DNA of 64,000 nt from an uncultured Verrucomicrobiales bacterium (GCA_943789025.1 CALSSN010000005.1:1-64000), one strand, 5' to 3'; shown: positions 47,705 through 56,923, numbered from the stretch's first letter. A program made the numbers and translations. The notes: generated from the sequence alone by a model not told the origin.

Positions 47705-48364
47705 ATGGCGAATAACCAGCAGCCCAATCCCGATTACGAGCACGATCGCACCGATGTAAGTGGTGTCCACGCGCCTGTCGCGCGCGAGAAAGGGGATCCC
47801 GGTGTAAGTAGTGAACTCCCTTCGCTATGGGTTTTCGCTGTTTGTGGGCTTATTCTTATGCTTGGAACCGGAATTTTTATGGGGCATCTCTATGCGCCCT
47901 CTGGGGACATCGTAGACCAGCGTCCCACCTTGTCCGCAGGTGCTGTGGAAGAAGATCCCGCCCTGGCTTCTGCGAAGCGGGGAAAAAAAAGTTTACGCTG
48001 CCTGTATTGGCTGCCACCAGGCCAGTGGTGCGGGGCTCCCGGGAATGTATCCACCTCTTGCCGGTTCCAAGTGGGTCACCGGAACCGTGATCGCCTGTTG
48101 CTAGTGATTCAGAATGGTTTGGTTGGCGAAATCCAGGTCAAAGGACAAACCTATAACTTTCCAGGAGGAATGCCTGCGCAGGGAGTCCTGCTTAACGACC
48201 AGAAGATGGCCGACGTGATGACCTACATTCGAGGTGAGTGGGGCAACACAGGCAGCGCAGTGACCGTAGATGAAGTGGTTGAAGGACGCGCCAGACACAG
48301 TGGCAAACTGGGTCAGTGGACAGCGGCAGAACTGGATGAATTGTTAGGCCCCCCCGAAAAGTAA
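47705..48364 (+). CDS. CcoP-like monoheme cytochrome c, two compensating frameshifts
   Basis: About 219 residues. One membrane helix (LWVFAVCGLILMLGTGIFMG) anchors a class I cytochrome c. As written, the middle is out of frame. Removing one A from the run at 47983-47990 gives GKKVYAACIGCHQASGAGLP, MYPPLAGSKWVTGTV. A second shift near 48090 (one extra C) restores the frame to LLLVIQNGLVGEIQVKG, MPAQGVLLNDQKMADVMTYI. The single CIGCH site and MPAQ Met ligand are typical. Position after ccoO suggests the role of a CcoP-like electron entry subunit or carrier to the aa3 oxidase. Confidence 0.85.
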   Translation: MANNQQPNPDYEHDRTDVSGVHAPVAREKGDPGVSSELPSLWVFAVCGLILMLGTGIFMGHLYAPSGDIVDQRPTLSAGAVEEDPALASAKRGKKSLRCLYWLPPGQWCGAPGNVSTSCRFQVGHRNRDRLLLVIQNGLVGEIQVKGQTYNFPGGMPAQGVLLNDQKMADVMTYIRGEWGNTGSAVTVDEVVEGRARHSGKLGQWTAAELDELLGPPEK

Positions 48365-48454
48365 ATTTTTTCTGGGGCATCTGTGCCCCCCTCATCACCT
48401 TTGTTACGTAACTGAGATAGAGAGAACTCTCACCCAACGAACCGAAATAAGGCC

Positions 48455-50384
48455 ATGGCAGAAGCAACCGCAGAAGCTCACGAACACGCGCATGACGATC
48501 ACGCGCATGACGATCACGCTCACGATGATCATCATGAACTCTCGTTCATCCAGAAATACGTTTTCTCCACGGATCACAAGGTCATTGGAATTCAATATGG
48601 AATCAGTGCCTTGGTCTTCCTTGCCATCGGTTTTTTCCTCATGCTTGCCATGCGCTGGAGCATTGCTTATCCCGGCGAACAGCTGCCATGGATTGCGCAG
48701 AAAATCATTGGTTTTGGCGGGCTCGGTGAGTTCCTGGAAAGATCTCAGGGCACCATGGACGGGACGCTCTATAACATGTTCGGTGCCATGCACGGGACGA
48801 TCATGGTCTTCCTCGGAGTGGTTCCCCTCGGCTTCGCCGCTTTTGGGAACTATGTGACACCTCTGCAGATCGGAGCGCCCGATATGGCCTTTCCGCGACT
48901 GAATATGTGGAGCTTCTGGGCATTCGCGATTGGAGGAACCCTGATGCTGGCCTCCTTTTTTCTCCCTACGGGAGCGGCTCAGGTCGGTTGGACCAACTAT
49001 TCACCCCTCGCCACTACGGCGCAGATTGAGTCCGGTACGTTCTGGGGGATTTTCTGGACCGGCCAGACCCAATGGCTGGTTGCCATGGTTTTTGTGATCT
49101 CTTCATCGCTTCTAGGGTCCGTCAATTTCATCACCACCATCATCAACCTTCGAGCCCCAGGGCTCACCTGGATGCGCCTGCCTTTTTTCGTCTGGGCCAT
49201 GCTGGTAGTTGGTTTCCTTCTCCTCCTTCGCTTTCCCCGCCGCTGGAAGTGGCAGCGATCATGCAGTTGATGGACCGTCTCGCAGGATCCTCCTCCTTCT
49301 TCTCCCGACCGGTTTGGCGACTGACGGCGGTCAGATTCTTGATATTTCTGGTGGGGGATCGCCTCTGCTTTACCAGCACCTGTTCTGGTTCCTGGGGCAT
49401 CCAGAGGTCTACGTCCTCCTTCTTCCAGCTATCGCTATCGTTGCAGAAATTATCCCGAATAACACCAGGAAGCCACTCTGGGGTTACAAGTCGATGGTCT
49501 ACGCTGTGCTCGTCCTCGGGTTCCTTTCATTCATCGTCTGGGCCCACCACATGTATCTCACCGGGATGGGGAATGCGGTTTCCACCTTCTTCCAGACCAC
49601 GACAGTCCTCATTTCGATTCCTTCAGTCATTCTTCTGACCTGCCTGATGATTTCTCTCTGGGGGGGGTCGATCCGCTTTACCGTTCCGATGCTGTTTGCT
49701 TCAGCGTTTCTCCCGATGTTCGGCTTTGGAGGGCTGACAGGATTGCCCCTTGCCTTCAACCTGACCGACCTCCACCTGCATGATACCTACTACGTGATCG
49801 GGCACTTCCATTACGTAGTCGCTCCCGGCACGCTTTTTGGTCTTTTTGCCGGAATCTATTACTGGTATCCCAAAGCCACCGGTCGGCATATGAGCACCTT
49901 TCTCGGGCACTTGCATTTCTGGCCGACTCTGATCTGCATGAATGGCATCTTTTTGCCCATGTTTATCCAAGGAATGGCAGGATTTCACCGTCGTTGGTGG
50001 GATGGAGGTCTCGCCTTTGAGAGCACCACCGCCAAATGGATTCATCTCAATGAAGTGATGTCGTTTTTTGCCTTCACGATGGCCTTGGCACAGATTCCTT
50101 TTATTATCAATTTCTTCTGGAGCATCAAACGTGGCAAAAAGGCCGAAGGTGATAACCCCTGGGGTGCGACGACTCTGGAGTGGGCGACTCCCACCCCTCC
50201 GCCACACGGCAACTTCGTGGTCGACCCGGTTGTGTATCGCGGTCCTTACGAGTACAGCGTTCCTGGAATGGAGCAGGATTTCCTTCCGCAGACCACAGCT
50301 CCGGAAGATGTGCAGACTGCCGGTAAGGCTAATGCCGATGCTGACTCTGCTTCTGCTGAGGATGTTGCCACTGCCAAGGCATAG
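48455..50384 (+). CDS. coxA: Cytochrome c oxidase (aa3/caa3 type) subunit I, frameshifted
   Basis: About 640 residues when repaired. The N terminus carries a His/Asp-rich repeat (three HDDHAHDD-type units) before FSTDHKVIGIQYGI. Then come MFGAMHGTIMVFLG (low-spin heme a His), GHPEVYVLLLPAI (CuB His, proton-channel Glu and Tyr), VWAHHMYLTGM (CuB His pair) and LHDTYYVIGHFHYVV (heme a3 and heme a His). All catalytic ligands are present. Frames change near 49230 and 49300; repaired, the region reads FPALEVAAIMQLMDR then LPTGLATDGGQILD. It reduces oxygen to water and pumps protons. Confidence 0.93.
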
Positions 50385-50453
50385 CAATGCTACTTTCTGA
50401 AAACTCAATCAACCACTTGATTTAAATTCTAACCGAGACGGTCACCTGATACG

Positions 50454-51818
50454 ATGGAGATTCCTTATACTGTAAGCGCCCGCGAAGATACCGGGCTCTG
50501 GAATGCCAAACTCGGCATCTGGCTTTTTCTCGCCTCTGAGGTGATGCTCTTCGGAGGGCTTTTTTCTGGCTACATCTTTCTTCGCCTTGGAGCTGCCGGA
50601 GACCCGTTGTATCACTGGCCCTCGCAGGAGCTCAAGATTCTGCCCGGCTTCGTGAACACTCTCGTTCTGATCGGCTCGTCGGTGACGGTGGTGATGGCCT
50701 GGGCCTCACTCAAGATGCGCAAGTGGGATGCCTACCGCCGTTACATGTTCATCACCTTGGGCTGTGCGGTGGCCTTCATGGCGATCAAGTCTTACGAATA
50801 TTACGGAAAATTTACCCATTCGAGCGTCCGCCTGCTGGATGGAACGGTTGTCGATGGGCACATTCACCAGGATCTCCTCGTGTTTGAGGGGGTCGATTCC
50901 ATCACTGTTCCCACTGAGAATCCGGACCTTTCTTTTCTCGCGAAATACGCGTTCGATTCCCATGCAGCCGATCACGGGCATGGTGAATCCCATGCGCATC
51001 CCGAAGGTGACGCCGGTCACGGAGGAGCGAATCAGGAAGAAAACGCGCAATCCGTTAGTGGTGACGCAGCCCATACAGGCCATTCAGGAGAGAGCGAACT
51101 GAGATTTCTGACCCCTAAGGGTGAGGTGATCGAGCATCTCGAACGTCATATCCGCGAGATTCAGCTTCTTCCAAAGGAAGAGCAGCCTGCTTCGATTAAG
51201 CTCAAACTTTCTCGTCCCGTGACGCTCGGAGTGAAGCCGTCAATGGCCTTATCCTACGACAAAAAGTCATTCAGGCTGAGGAACGGTGCGACCGCGCAAG
51301 GTCATCTGACAGATGATTCGATGCATATCAAAGTGGATGCAGTTGACCTCAGGAACGTCGAGGATCCCGCAAAATCAGCGGCCTGGGATTTTCTGACACC
51401 GAATCATAAAGAAAAGTTCCTTTCCCATGCGGACCAAGAGATTGCAGCATTCAGTAAGGAGCACCCTAAGCATGATCCTCTCACTATCCCGGATGCGCGT
51501 AAAAAGGCGTTCTGGCAGAAGTTTAAGAGTAAGGAGGAGAAGCATGAATCGACAATTCCTCGCAAAGACATCAAGTTCTATGCTTCTCACACCCCTAAAT
51601 GGAACACCTACTACGCTATCTACTTCACGATGACCGGCCTTCACGGTCTCCACGTTATTGGAGGCGCTCTGGTTCTTGCTCACTTCACGTTTTTCGGGCG
51701 TCGGATTTATGACAAAAATCCCGAACACCTCTGTAATCGTGTCGAGGTCGGAGGGCTTTTCTGGCACTTTGTAGATCTGGTCTGGATCTTCCTCTTTCCT
51801 ATCATGTACCTACTCTAA
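50454..51818 (+). CDS. coxC: Cytochrome c oxidase subunit III with large soluble insertion
   Basis: 454 residues, more than twice the ~200 usual for bacterial subunit III of this type. Residues 1-120 give the first helices (LGIWLFLASEVMLFGGLFSG; the conserved Glu in IKSYEYYGKF). Residues about 121-375 are an extra hydrophilic domain with a His-rich patch (HAADHGHGESHAHPEGDAGH) and a beta/alpha part. The subunit III pattern then resumes with NTYYAIYFTMTGLHGLHVIG and VEVGGLFWHFVDLVWIFLFP. There is no frame break, so the insertion is genuine. Metal binding by the His-rich patch is an inference. Confidence 0.9.
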   Translation: MEIPYTVSAREDTGLWNAKLGIWLFLASEVMLFGGLFSGYIFLRLGAAGDPLYHWPSQELKILPGFVNTLVLIGSSVTVVMAWASLKMRKWDAYRRYMFITLGCAVAFMAIKSYEYYGKFTHSSVRLLDGTVVDGHIHQDLLVFEGVDSITVPTENPDLSFLAKYAFDSHAADHGHGESHAHPEGDAGHGGANQEENAQSVSGDAAHTGHSGESELRFLTPKGEVIEHLERHIREIQLLPKEEQPASIKLKLSRPVTLGVKPSMALSYDKKSFRLRNGATAQGHLTDDSMHIKVDAVDLRNVEDPAKSAAWDFLTPNHKEKFLSHADQEIAAFSKEHPKHDPLTIPDARKKAFWQKFKSKEEKHESTIPRKDIKFYASHTPKWNTYYAIYFTMTGLHGLHVIGGALVLAHFTFFGRRIYDKNPEHLCNRVEVGGLFWHFVDLVWIFLFPIMYLL

Positions 51819-51823
51819 TTCCG

Positions 51824-52168
51824 ATGGCTGACAGCGCAGAAGAAATCCAAAAACACATCAAAACCTACTTCATGGTGGGGGCAATCCTCGTTGTGGGGAC
51901 GCTGATTACCGTGGCGGTGGCTAAGTTTCCAATCTTTGATCTCGGCGCACCAGGAGTGACTCCTCCGGATATCCTTGCTGGACTGGCCATCGCTACTGTG
52001 AAGGTGTCGTTTGTCATGTTGATTTTCATGCACCTCAATCACGAGAGGCCACTGATTTATAAGATCCTCGCCTTCACGGTGGTTTTTGCATTGGGCCTGT
52101 TCTTTCTGACCTATCTCGCCTGGATCGATCCAGCGGTTTACGATCATTTTTGGACACGGTCCGGTTAG
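51824..52168 (+). CDS. Cytochrome c oxidase subunit IV (caa3-type, CtaF/CoxD-like)
   Basis: 114 residues with three helices: YFMVGAILVVGTLITVAVA, ILAGLAIATVKVSFVMLIFM and ILAFTVVFALGLFFLTYLAW. The central IATVKVSFVMLIFMHLNHE is the subunit IV signature. It starts 6 bases after coxC, so it is co-translated. It stabilises the subunit I/III core. Confidence 0.88.
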   Translation: MADSAEEIQKHIKTYFMVGAILVVGTLITVAVAKFPIFDLGAPGVTPPDILAGLAIATVKVSFVMLIFMHLNHERPLIYKILAFTVVFALGLFFLTYLAWIDPAVYDHFWTRSG

Positions 52169-52223
52169 GCATTCCGTTCGTAAGATAAAAAAGAGGTAAT
52201 TCGATTTTAGAAACCATCATCTT

Positions 52224-52430
52224 ATGTCGCTTAAAAACTTTCATCTCGTCTTTATCTTTCTGGCGATTCTATGTTGTCTCAGCTTTGCGGCCTGGACGCA
52301 GTGGGGAGCGGCCAGTGAGGTGCTTACCCCATCCCTTCAGGGAGCGGGTTTGTTCAGTGGGGTAGGTGGGGTTTTTCTGATCTTTTACGGCATCCGTTTT
52401 TACCGCAAATCCCGCAGTATCATTGTCTAG
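52224..52430 (+). CDS. Tiny two-helix membrane protein of the oxidase operon
   Basis: 68 residues with two helices (FHLVFIFLAILCCLSFAAW; LFSGVGGVFLIFYGIRFY) and a short basic tail. No known motif is seen. Its place inside the oxidase operon between subunits IV and II suggests an accessory subunit. Confidence 0.65.
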   Translation: MSLKNFHLVFIFLAILCCLSFAAWTQWGAASEVLTPSLQGAGLFSGVGGVFLIFYGIRFYRKSRSIIV

Positions 52431-52460
52431 GAATTTTTTTAATTAGAAATCATCGGTATC

Positions 52461-52709
52461 ATGTTATCACCTCTTACCAGTGCTCTTGGAAGTCCGATTC
52501 TCGGCTGCGCCACCTGCATGGGAACAGCATTCGATGGAGCCACCATAGCTGCCAACTGGGCGATCATTACGATGGGAGGCATTCTTTTCCCGATCCTGGG
52601 AGGGGTCATTATGATGATGTACACTCTGCGGAAACGGGAGGCTGCTGCCCTCGCCAGAGTCGATGAATTTGCCAGCCAGAATAGACCTACCGATTCCCTG
52701 AACGGATAA
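52461..52709 (+). CDS. Tiny membrane protein with CxxC motif, oxidase operon
   Basis: 82 residues. It opens with LGSPILGCATCMGTAFDGAT, then two hydrophobic stretches (AANWAIITMGGILFPI; GGVIMMMYTL) and a charged tail. The CATC pair close to the N terminus could bind a metal or form a disulfide. It lies between the 68-residue protein and coxB. A copper or assembly role is conceivable but not shown. Confidence 0.66.
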   Translation: MLSPLTSALGSPILGCATCMGTAFDGATIAANWAIITMGGILFPILGGVIMMMYTLRKREAAALARVDEFASQNRPTDSLNG

Positions 52710-52762
52710 AATAATTCGAGAATCCGTTCTTAATACGTTTTTTACCTTTATTTAGCGCTCCG

Positions 52763-53548
52763 ATGATACCTACTCTCGCCCTAATCAACGAAATGTTTGG
52801 TCTTCCAGAGCGTGCTTCTGAGCATGCCGAGATGGTGGATCACATGCTCGAATTCGTTCACTGGTTTATGGCCATTCTGTTTATCGGCTGGTCGGCATTT
52901 CTCTGCCTTGTCTTCTGGAAGTTTCGTCGGAAAAATAACCCGAAGGCCGACTATACGGGAGTGCAGGGAAATGCTTCAAGCCACATAGAGATTGGCGTGA
53001 TCATCGTCGAAGCGATTCTCCTCCTCGGCTTCGCGCTGCCGTTATGGAATCAGAGAGTAGAAAAGTATCCCGCCGAGGCCGATGTGCTGAAGGTCCGTGC
53101 TGTCGGGCAGAAGTTTGCCTGGACTTTCGTCTACCCTGGGAAGGACGGAGTGCTCGGCCGGGTTGATCCTCATCTGGTAACTTTTGAGAATCCTTTAGGA
53201 CAAGACTTTGCAGATCCGCACACGGCCGATGATTTTCAGGTCGTGGGAGAACTGAGAATTCCTGTCGACCGGCATGTCATTATCGACGTAGCCAGCAAGG
53301 ACGTGATCCATAATCTGGCACTGACACCTATGCGAATCGCTCAGGACGCCATTCCTGGAGTCGGCGCGCAGATGTGGTTCAAGCCAGTGAAGACGGGTGA
53401 GTGGGAGATTATCTGCGGCCAACTTTGTGGATCTGGTCACGCAAACATGATCGCGTATCTTTACGTCGATGGTGAAAGCGACTTCGAAGCTTTCTGCGAG
53501 GAAAACGCTCCGCCGACCAAGGTGGCGCTCGCTTCCGCGGCTCAGTAG
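52763..53548 (+). CDS. coxB: Cytochrome c oxidase subunit II
   Basis: 261 residues. Two N-terminal helices (WFMAILFIGWSAFLCLVFW; IEIGVIIVEAILLLGFALPL) are followed by the cupredoxin domain. CuA ligands are visible: His in SKDVIHNLALTPMRI, and CGQLCGSGHANM with both Cys, the His and the Met; the usual Glu between the cysteines is Gln here. VGQKFAWTFVYPG is the Trp region for cytochrome c entry. There is no fused cytochrome c domain, so the enzyme is not a true caa3 by this subunit. Placing subunit II last in the operon is unusual. Confidence 0.93.
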   Translation: MIPTLALINEMFGLPERASEHAEMVDHMLEFVHWFMAILFIGWSAFLCLVFWKFRRKNNPKADYTGVQGNASSHIEIGVIIVEAILLLGFALPLWNQRVEKYPAEADVLKVRAVGQKFAWTFVYPGKDGVLGRVDPHLVTFENPLGQDFADPHTADDFQVVGELRIPVDRHVIIDVASKDVIHNLALTPMRIAQDAIPGVGAQMWFKPVKTGEWEIICGQLCGSGHANMIAYLYVDGESDFEAFCEENAPPTKVALASAAQ

Positions 53549-53662
53549 GGCTCGGGAGGGGTAATTCTTCCTATTTTGACGCAACGGCGTGCTCCCGTGC
53601 ATGTCTACAGAGGCGTGCATGCCTCGAAGCAGTAAGACGTATTACTTCCATTGCTTCTTCGC

Positions 53663-54403
53663 TCAGCCCCCAAGCGCTGCCTTGATTCTAGAAATTTCTT
53701 GGTCCGCTGTGACGGAAACGCCGACGAGTTGTCGCAGGCTTTCACCTTCGCTGTTTAAGAGCTGAATGGTCGGAAACGCTGAGACCTGGTATTTTTTTAG
53801 GAGCTCTTCGTGACCGGAGTTGGTAGGACCGCTTCGGGCAACATCAACTTCTAGAAGAACCAGACTCTGGTTGGAGAACTTTTTGAAAGTATGGGAAGAA
53901 AAGACCTCTTCTTCAGCTACACGGCATGCCCGTCACCAGTCAGTTCCTGTGAAGAGTAAATAAATGGGTAGTCCTGAATTCTGCGCTTCTTTCAGAGCTG
54001 TATCCATGGAGTTGTGCCAGCGTGCCTGTCGGTTTGACGGGGCTTTAGCGGGGCCTCGTGAGAGCAATTGGGCCTTGTAATCTGCGACCTCTGAAAACCT
54101 GCCCTGGTCCTCGGCGGAAAGGTTTTGAAGGGAAATGAGAAACTCCATTGCGTCGGTTTGACGGCGGACAAGAATCTGGCCACCTCGCTTCGCTAGAATC
54201 AGGCATTCAAGTGCTCTCCCCTTGGTATCGGTGAGAGTCACACTGCTGTCGAAGATCGGATCATGAGGCAATTGATCACTCATCCAGGATTTTGCTTTTT
54301 CAGCGTTTTGGATGATTTCCGGAAGACGTTCGAATATTTTGTAATGGTAGCATAGGGCGGCGCTTCCGATCAGCATGAAGAGAGATAGCTTTCCAATCTG
54401 CAT
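53663..54403 (-). CDS. SHD1-like plus thioredoxin-like protein with in-frame UGA (second candidate selenoprotein)
   Basis: Reading through the UGA at 53935-53933 gives 246 residues in one frame. An N-terminal helix (LSLFMLIGSAALCYHYKIF) leads into an SHD1-like domain (SSVTLTDTKGRALECLILAK to LQNLSAEDQGRFSEV). The thioredoxin-like domain then follows: LPIYLLFTGTDW-U-RAC-RVAEEEVFSSHTF, LVLLEVDVARSG, KKYQVSAFPTIQLL with its cis-Pro, and GVSVTADQEISRIKAALGG before the true stop. The usual box is GTDWCxxC; the UGA sits at the first Cys (codon 157). Sequence after the UGA is fully thioredoxin-like. A hairpin with loop AGGUCU follows. Likely membrane-tethered and periplasmic. It lies tail-to-tail with coxB. 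Confidence 0.82.
53895..53914 (-). promoter_or_regulatory. Candidate bacterial SECIS stem-loop
   Basis: In the transcript, arms GAAGAAGA and UUUUCUUC pair over eight positions (one G-U) around GGUC; the open form of the loop is AGGUCU, the same hexamer as in the E. coli fdhF SECIS apical loop. The GG lies at +27/+28 after the UGA, exactly as in the paralogue at 17343-17359. Confidence 0.68.
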
Positions 54404-54531
54404 GCCTCACAGTCCATCTGATGTGGAGAAATGGCAACTTGTGGATGCAGGAGTAAGAGACCGTGTGAGATTCCCGTTGCTCGTGAACCCTGGAATGATT
54501 TCTCGCCTTCCTGCCAGGTTAGCTGGCTAAT

Positions 54532-54912
54532 TCAACTCTCCTGTGTGCTGGCTTCCTTCTCGTATTCTCCTGGAGCATCTACAGGAATTGCCTCACAGAC
54601 CTTTTGCCATCCAGGAAAGTTCCAGCGGTTTGGAAAGCCAGAACACTGCCAGGGTTTCACTGGCTGGATCGTGCATTCACCAACCGCGAGAAAAACACAC
54701 GCACCGTCCGGCTGGTCAATGATCGAGAGGCCCTGACGGTTCGCCGTCAGGCGGGTAAATTTTTGGATAAAGTCTTGCTCTGTCATACCGAGGAAGCGTG
54801 AGATTTTACCAATGTCCTCTTCTGTTACTACAATGTCCCCGGGCCATCGGCAGCATTGAGTACAGCGCTGGCAAAGGTAGTAGGGGGTGGTTCTCATGGA
54901 ACGATCGGGCAT
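54532..54912 (-). CDS. YkgJ-type cysteine cluster (zinc/iron-chelating) protein
   Basis: 126 residues. The N-terminal CQRCTQCCRWPGDI, then DGACVFL, GECTIQPVKPWQCSGFPN, match the CxxCxxCC and C-x-I-Y/Q-x-x-R/K-P-x-x-C pattern of the YkgJ family, thought to chelate zinc or iron. No membrane segment is present. The exact role is unknown. It is in the same orientation as the SHD1/thioredoxin gene, 129 bases upstream of it. Confidence 0.82.
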   Translation of the reverse strand: MPDRSMRTTPYYLCQRCTQCCRWPGDIVVTEEDIGKISRFLGMTEQDFIQKFTRLTANRQGLSIIDQPDGACVFLAVGECTIQPVKPWQCSGFPNRWNFPGWQKVCEAIPVDAPGEYEKEASTQES

Positions 54913-55366
54913 GGGCAGGTTTGCTTAATCTAAAAACGGCAAGAGGGTATCGCAACGTATCATCCTGAGGATCTTGCACCGATACATCCCGGGTCTGCGG
55001 ACGGCTTACGGAACCTCTTACGATACCGGCCCATCCAGAGATCTGGCTTCGACTCTGTCCGCCCATCTCCACTTGTCTGCGCTCCCATTCTCACACTCGC
55101 TCAGGGGGCGGTTCACGATGACAAGACGTGGCTTTTTTGACGTTGCAGAACGCACCCCGAAGGTGAAGGTGAAGGTGAAATATTCCTGAACCCATTGATG
55201 TTGTAAGTGCGTCAAGGGTCGGATGACTGCCAGTTAGGCTTTAGGGTGATAAGCTTCTTCCGATGTAACTGGGAAATTTCATAGGCTGCCAAGAACAAAA
55301 AAAGCACAGATGAAAGATCCGACGAATCGTGGCGGAAGACCACTGCACAAAAAGAGACAGCAACTC
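54913..55366. other. Intergenic stretch, no gene recognised
   Basis: About 450 bases between the YkgJ-like gene and the sulfatase. It contains a short hexamer run (gaaggt three times plus gaa near 55155-55180) and no convincing reading frame. It presumably holds the divergent promoters. Confidence 0.5.
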
Positions 55367-56923
55367 ATGAGAGTCATTACCTGCCTGCTACTGTTCACCA
55401 GCAGCTTATTCGCTGAGAACAGGAAACCCAATTTCGTGTTCATTCTCGCCGATGATCTCGGTATTATGGACATGTCATGTGAGGGATCCACTTTGCACGA
55501 GACCCCTCATATCGATCGTATTGCTCATGAGGGAATGCGTTTCACCGAGGGTTACTCCACCTGTCAGGTTTGCTCCCCTTCCCGGGCCAGCATCATGACT
55601 GGCAAATATCCGGTGAGGCATGGTGTAACAGACTGGATAGGTGCCCCAGTGGGGCTCGCATGGAAGCGAAACGACAAGGTTCTACCTTCCGAGTATAAAA
55701 AGCACCTTGGCCATGAGGAGACCACTCTGGCCGAGGCTCTAGCCTTAGGTGGCTACAAAACCTTCTTCGCCGGCAAATGGCACCTTGGGGATAAAGGTTC
55801 TCATCCTGAAGACCATGGATTTCAAATCAACAAGGGTGGCCATCGGAAAGGAAGTCCTCCTGGTGGATTTTTCGCGCCTTACAACAACCCAAAACTAGAA
55901 GACGGGCCCGCTGGCGAGTCATTACCCATTCGCCTCGCAGAGGAAACAGCCACCTTCATCAGGGCAAACAAAGCCCAGCCTTTCCTCGCCTTCCTCTCCT
56001 TCTACTCGGTACACGCGCCCATCCAGACCACCCCGGCGCTGTGGAGAAAATACCGCGATAAGGCACAACAAGAACCTCACCAGGGTGAACGGTTCCTGCT
56101 TGATCGCACCAAACTTGTCCGCCAGGTGCAGGACTGCCCGATCTACGCCGGCATGATGGAAGCCATGGACGATGCCGTAGGGATTGTGCTTAAGCAGCTC
56201 GACGACCTGGAACTTGCCGAAAACACTGTGGTCATTTTTACCTCGGACAATGGAGGTGTCTCCTCGGGCGACGCGTTCGCTACATCCTGCCTGCCGCTGC
56301 GCGGAGGCAAGGGACGCCAGTGGGAAGGCGGCATCAAGCAACCCTACTACATCAAGGCCCCAGGTTTGACGAAGTCCCAATCCACCTCTGCCACCCCGGT
56401 GACGGGCACGGACTTCTACCCAACCATGCTGGATCTGGCTGGGTTGCCCCTGTTACCAGCGCAGCACGTCGATGGCCTCAGTCTGGTGCCCCTGATTCAT
56501 GGCAAAGAGATCGCCGATCGCGCCTTGTTCTGGCATTACCCCCACTACGGCAATCAGGGGGGTGAGCCTTCCGCTATCATCCGTAAGGGCGACTGGAAAC
56601 TCATCCACTATTACGAGGACGGTCGGGATGAGCTCTACCAACTCAGTCAAGATATTGGTGAGCAGAACGATCTCGCGGCCAGGAATCCCGAGCTCGCTCA
56701 AACCCTCCGTACGGAGCTCAATACCTGGCTTAAGGCTACGGAGGCGCTGATCCCGCAACAAGACCAGCGTTACAATCCCGTGGCGAAGAAAAAATATCAG
56801 GAAGACTCTATCAAGCAGCAGCAATCTCGTCTGGAGAAAGCTCACGCCCGGTATCTTGAGCCTGACTATGTTCCCAACAAAAACTGGTGGGGCTCAAAAC
56901 TCATCCGGGACGAGTCAGAATGA
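55367..56923 (+). CDS. Formylglycine-dependent sulfatase
   Basis: About 518 residues from the ATG at 55367, which gives a signal peptide (MRVITCLLLFTSSLFA); the frame extends to 55310. The metal site begins PNFVFILADDLG. The modified-cysteine motif is STCQVCSPSRASIMTGKYP (C-S-P-S-R), followed by GKWHLGDKGSHPEDHGFQ, SFYSVHAPIQ, VIFTSDNGGV, LRGGKGRQWEGGIKQPYYIK and a C-terminal RKGDWKLIHYYEDG. It removes sulfate esters, probably from sulfated polysaccharides, in the periplasm or outside the cell. It needs an FGE enzyme for activation; the FGE-like domain at 63 kb is part of a kinase and may not serve this role. Confidence 0.93.
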   Translation: MRVITCLLLFTSSLFAENRKPNFVFILADDLGIMDMSCEGSTLHETPHIDRIAHEGMRFTEGYSTCQVCSPSRASIMTGKYPVRHGVTDWIGAPVGLAWKRNDKVLPSEYKKHLGHEETTLAEALALGGYKTFFAGKWHLGDKGSHPEDHGFQINKGGHRKGSPPGGFFAPYNNPKLEDGPAGESLPIRLAEETATFIRANKAQPFLAFLSFYSVHAPIQTTPALWRKYRDKAQQEPHQGERFLLDRTKLVRQVQDCPIYAGMMEAMDDAVGIVLKQLDDLELAENTVVIFTSDNGGVSSGDAFATSCLPLRGGKGRQWEGGIKQPYYIKAPGLTKSQSTSATPVTGTDFYPTMLDLAGLPLLPAQHVDGLSLVPLIHGKEIADRALFWHYPHYGNQGGEPSAIIRKGDWKLIHYYEDGRDELYQLSQDIGEQNDLAARNPELAQTLRTELNTWLKATEALIPQQDQRYNPVAKKKYQEDSIKQQQSRLEKAHARYLEPDYVPNKNWWGSKLIRDESE

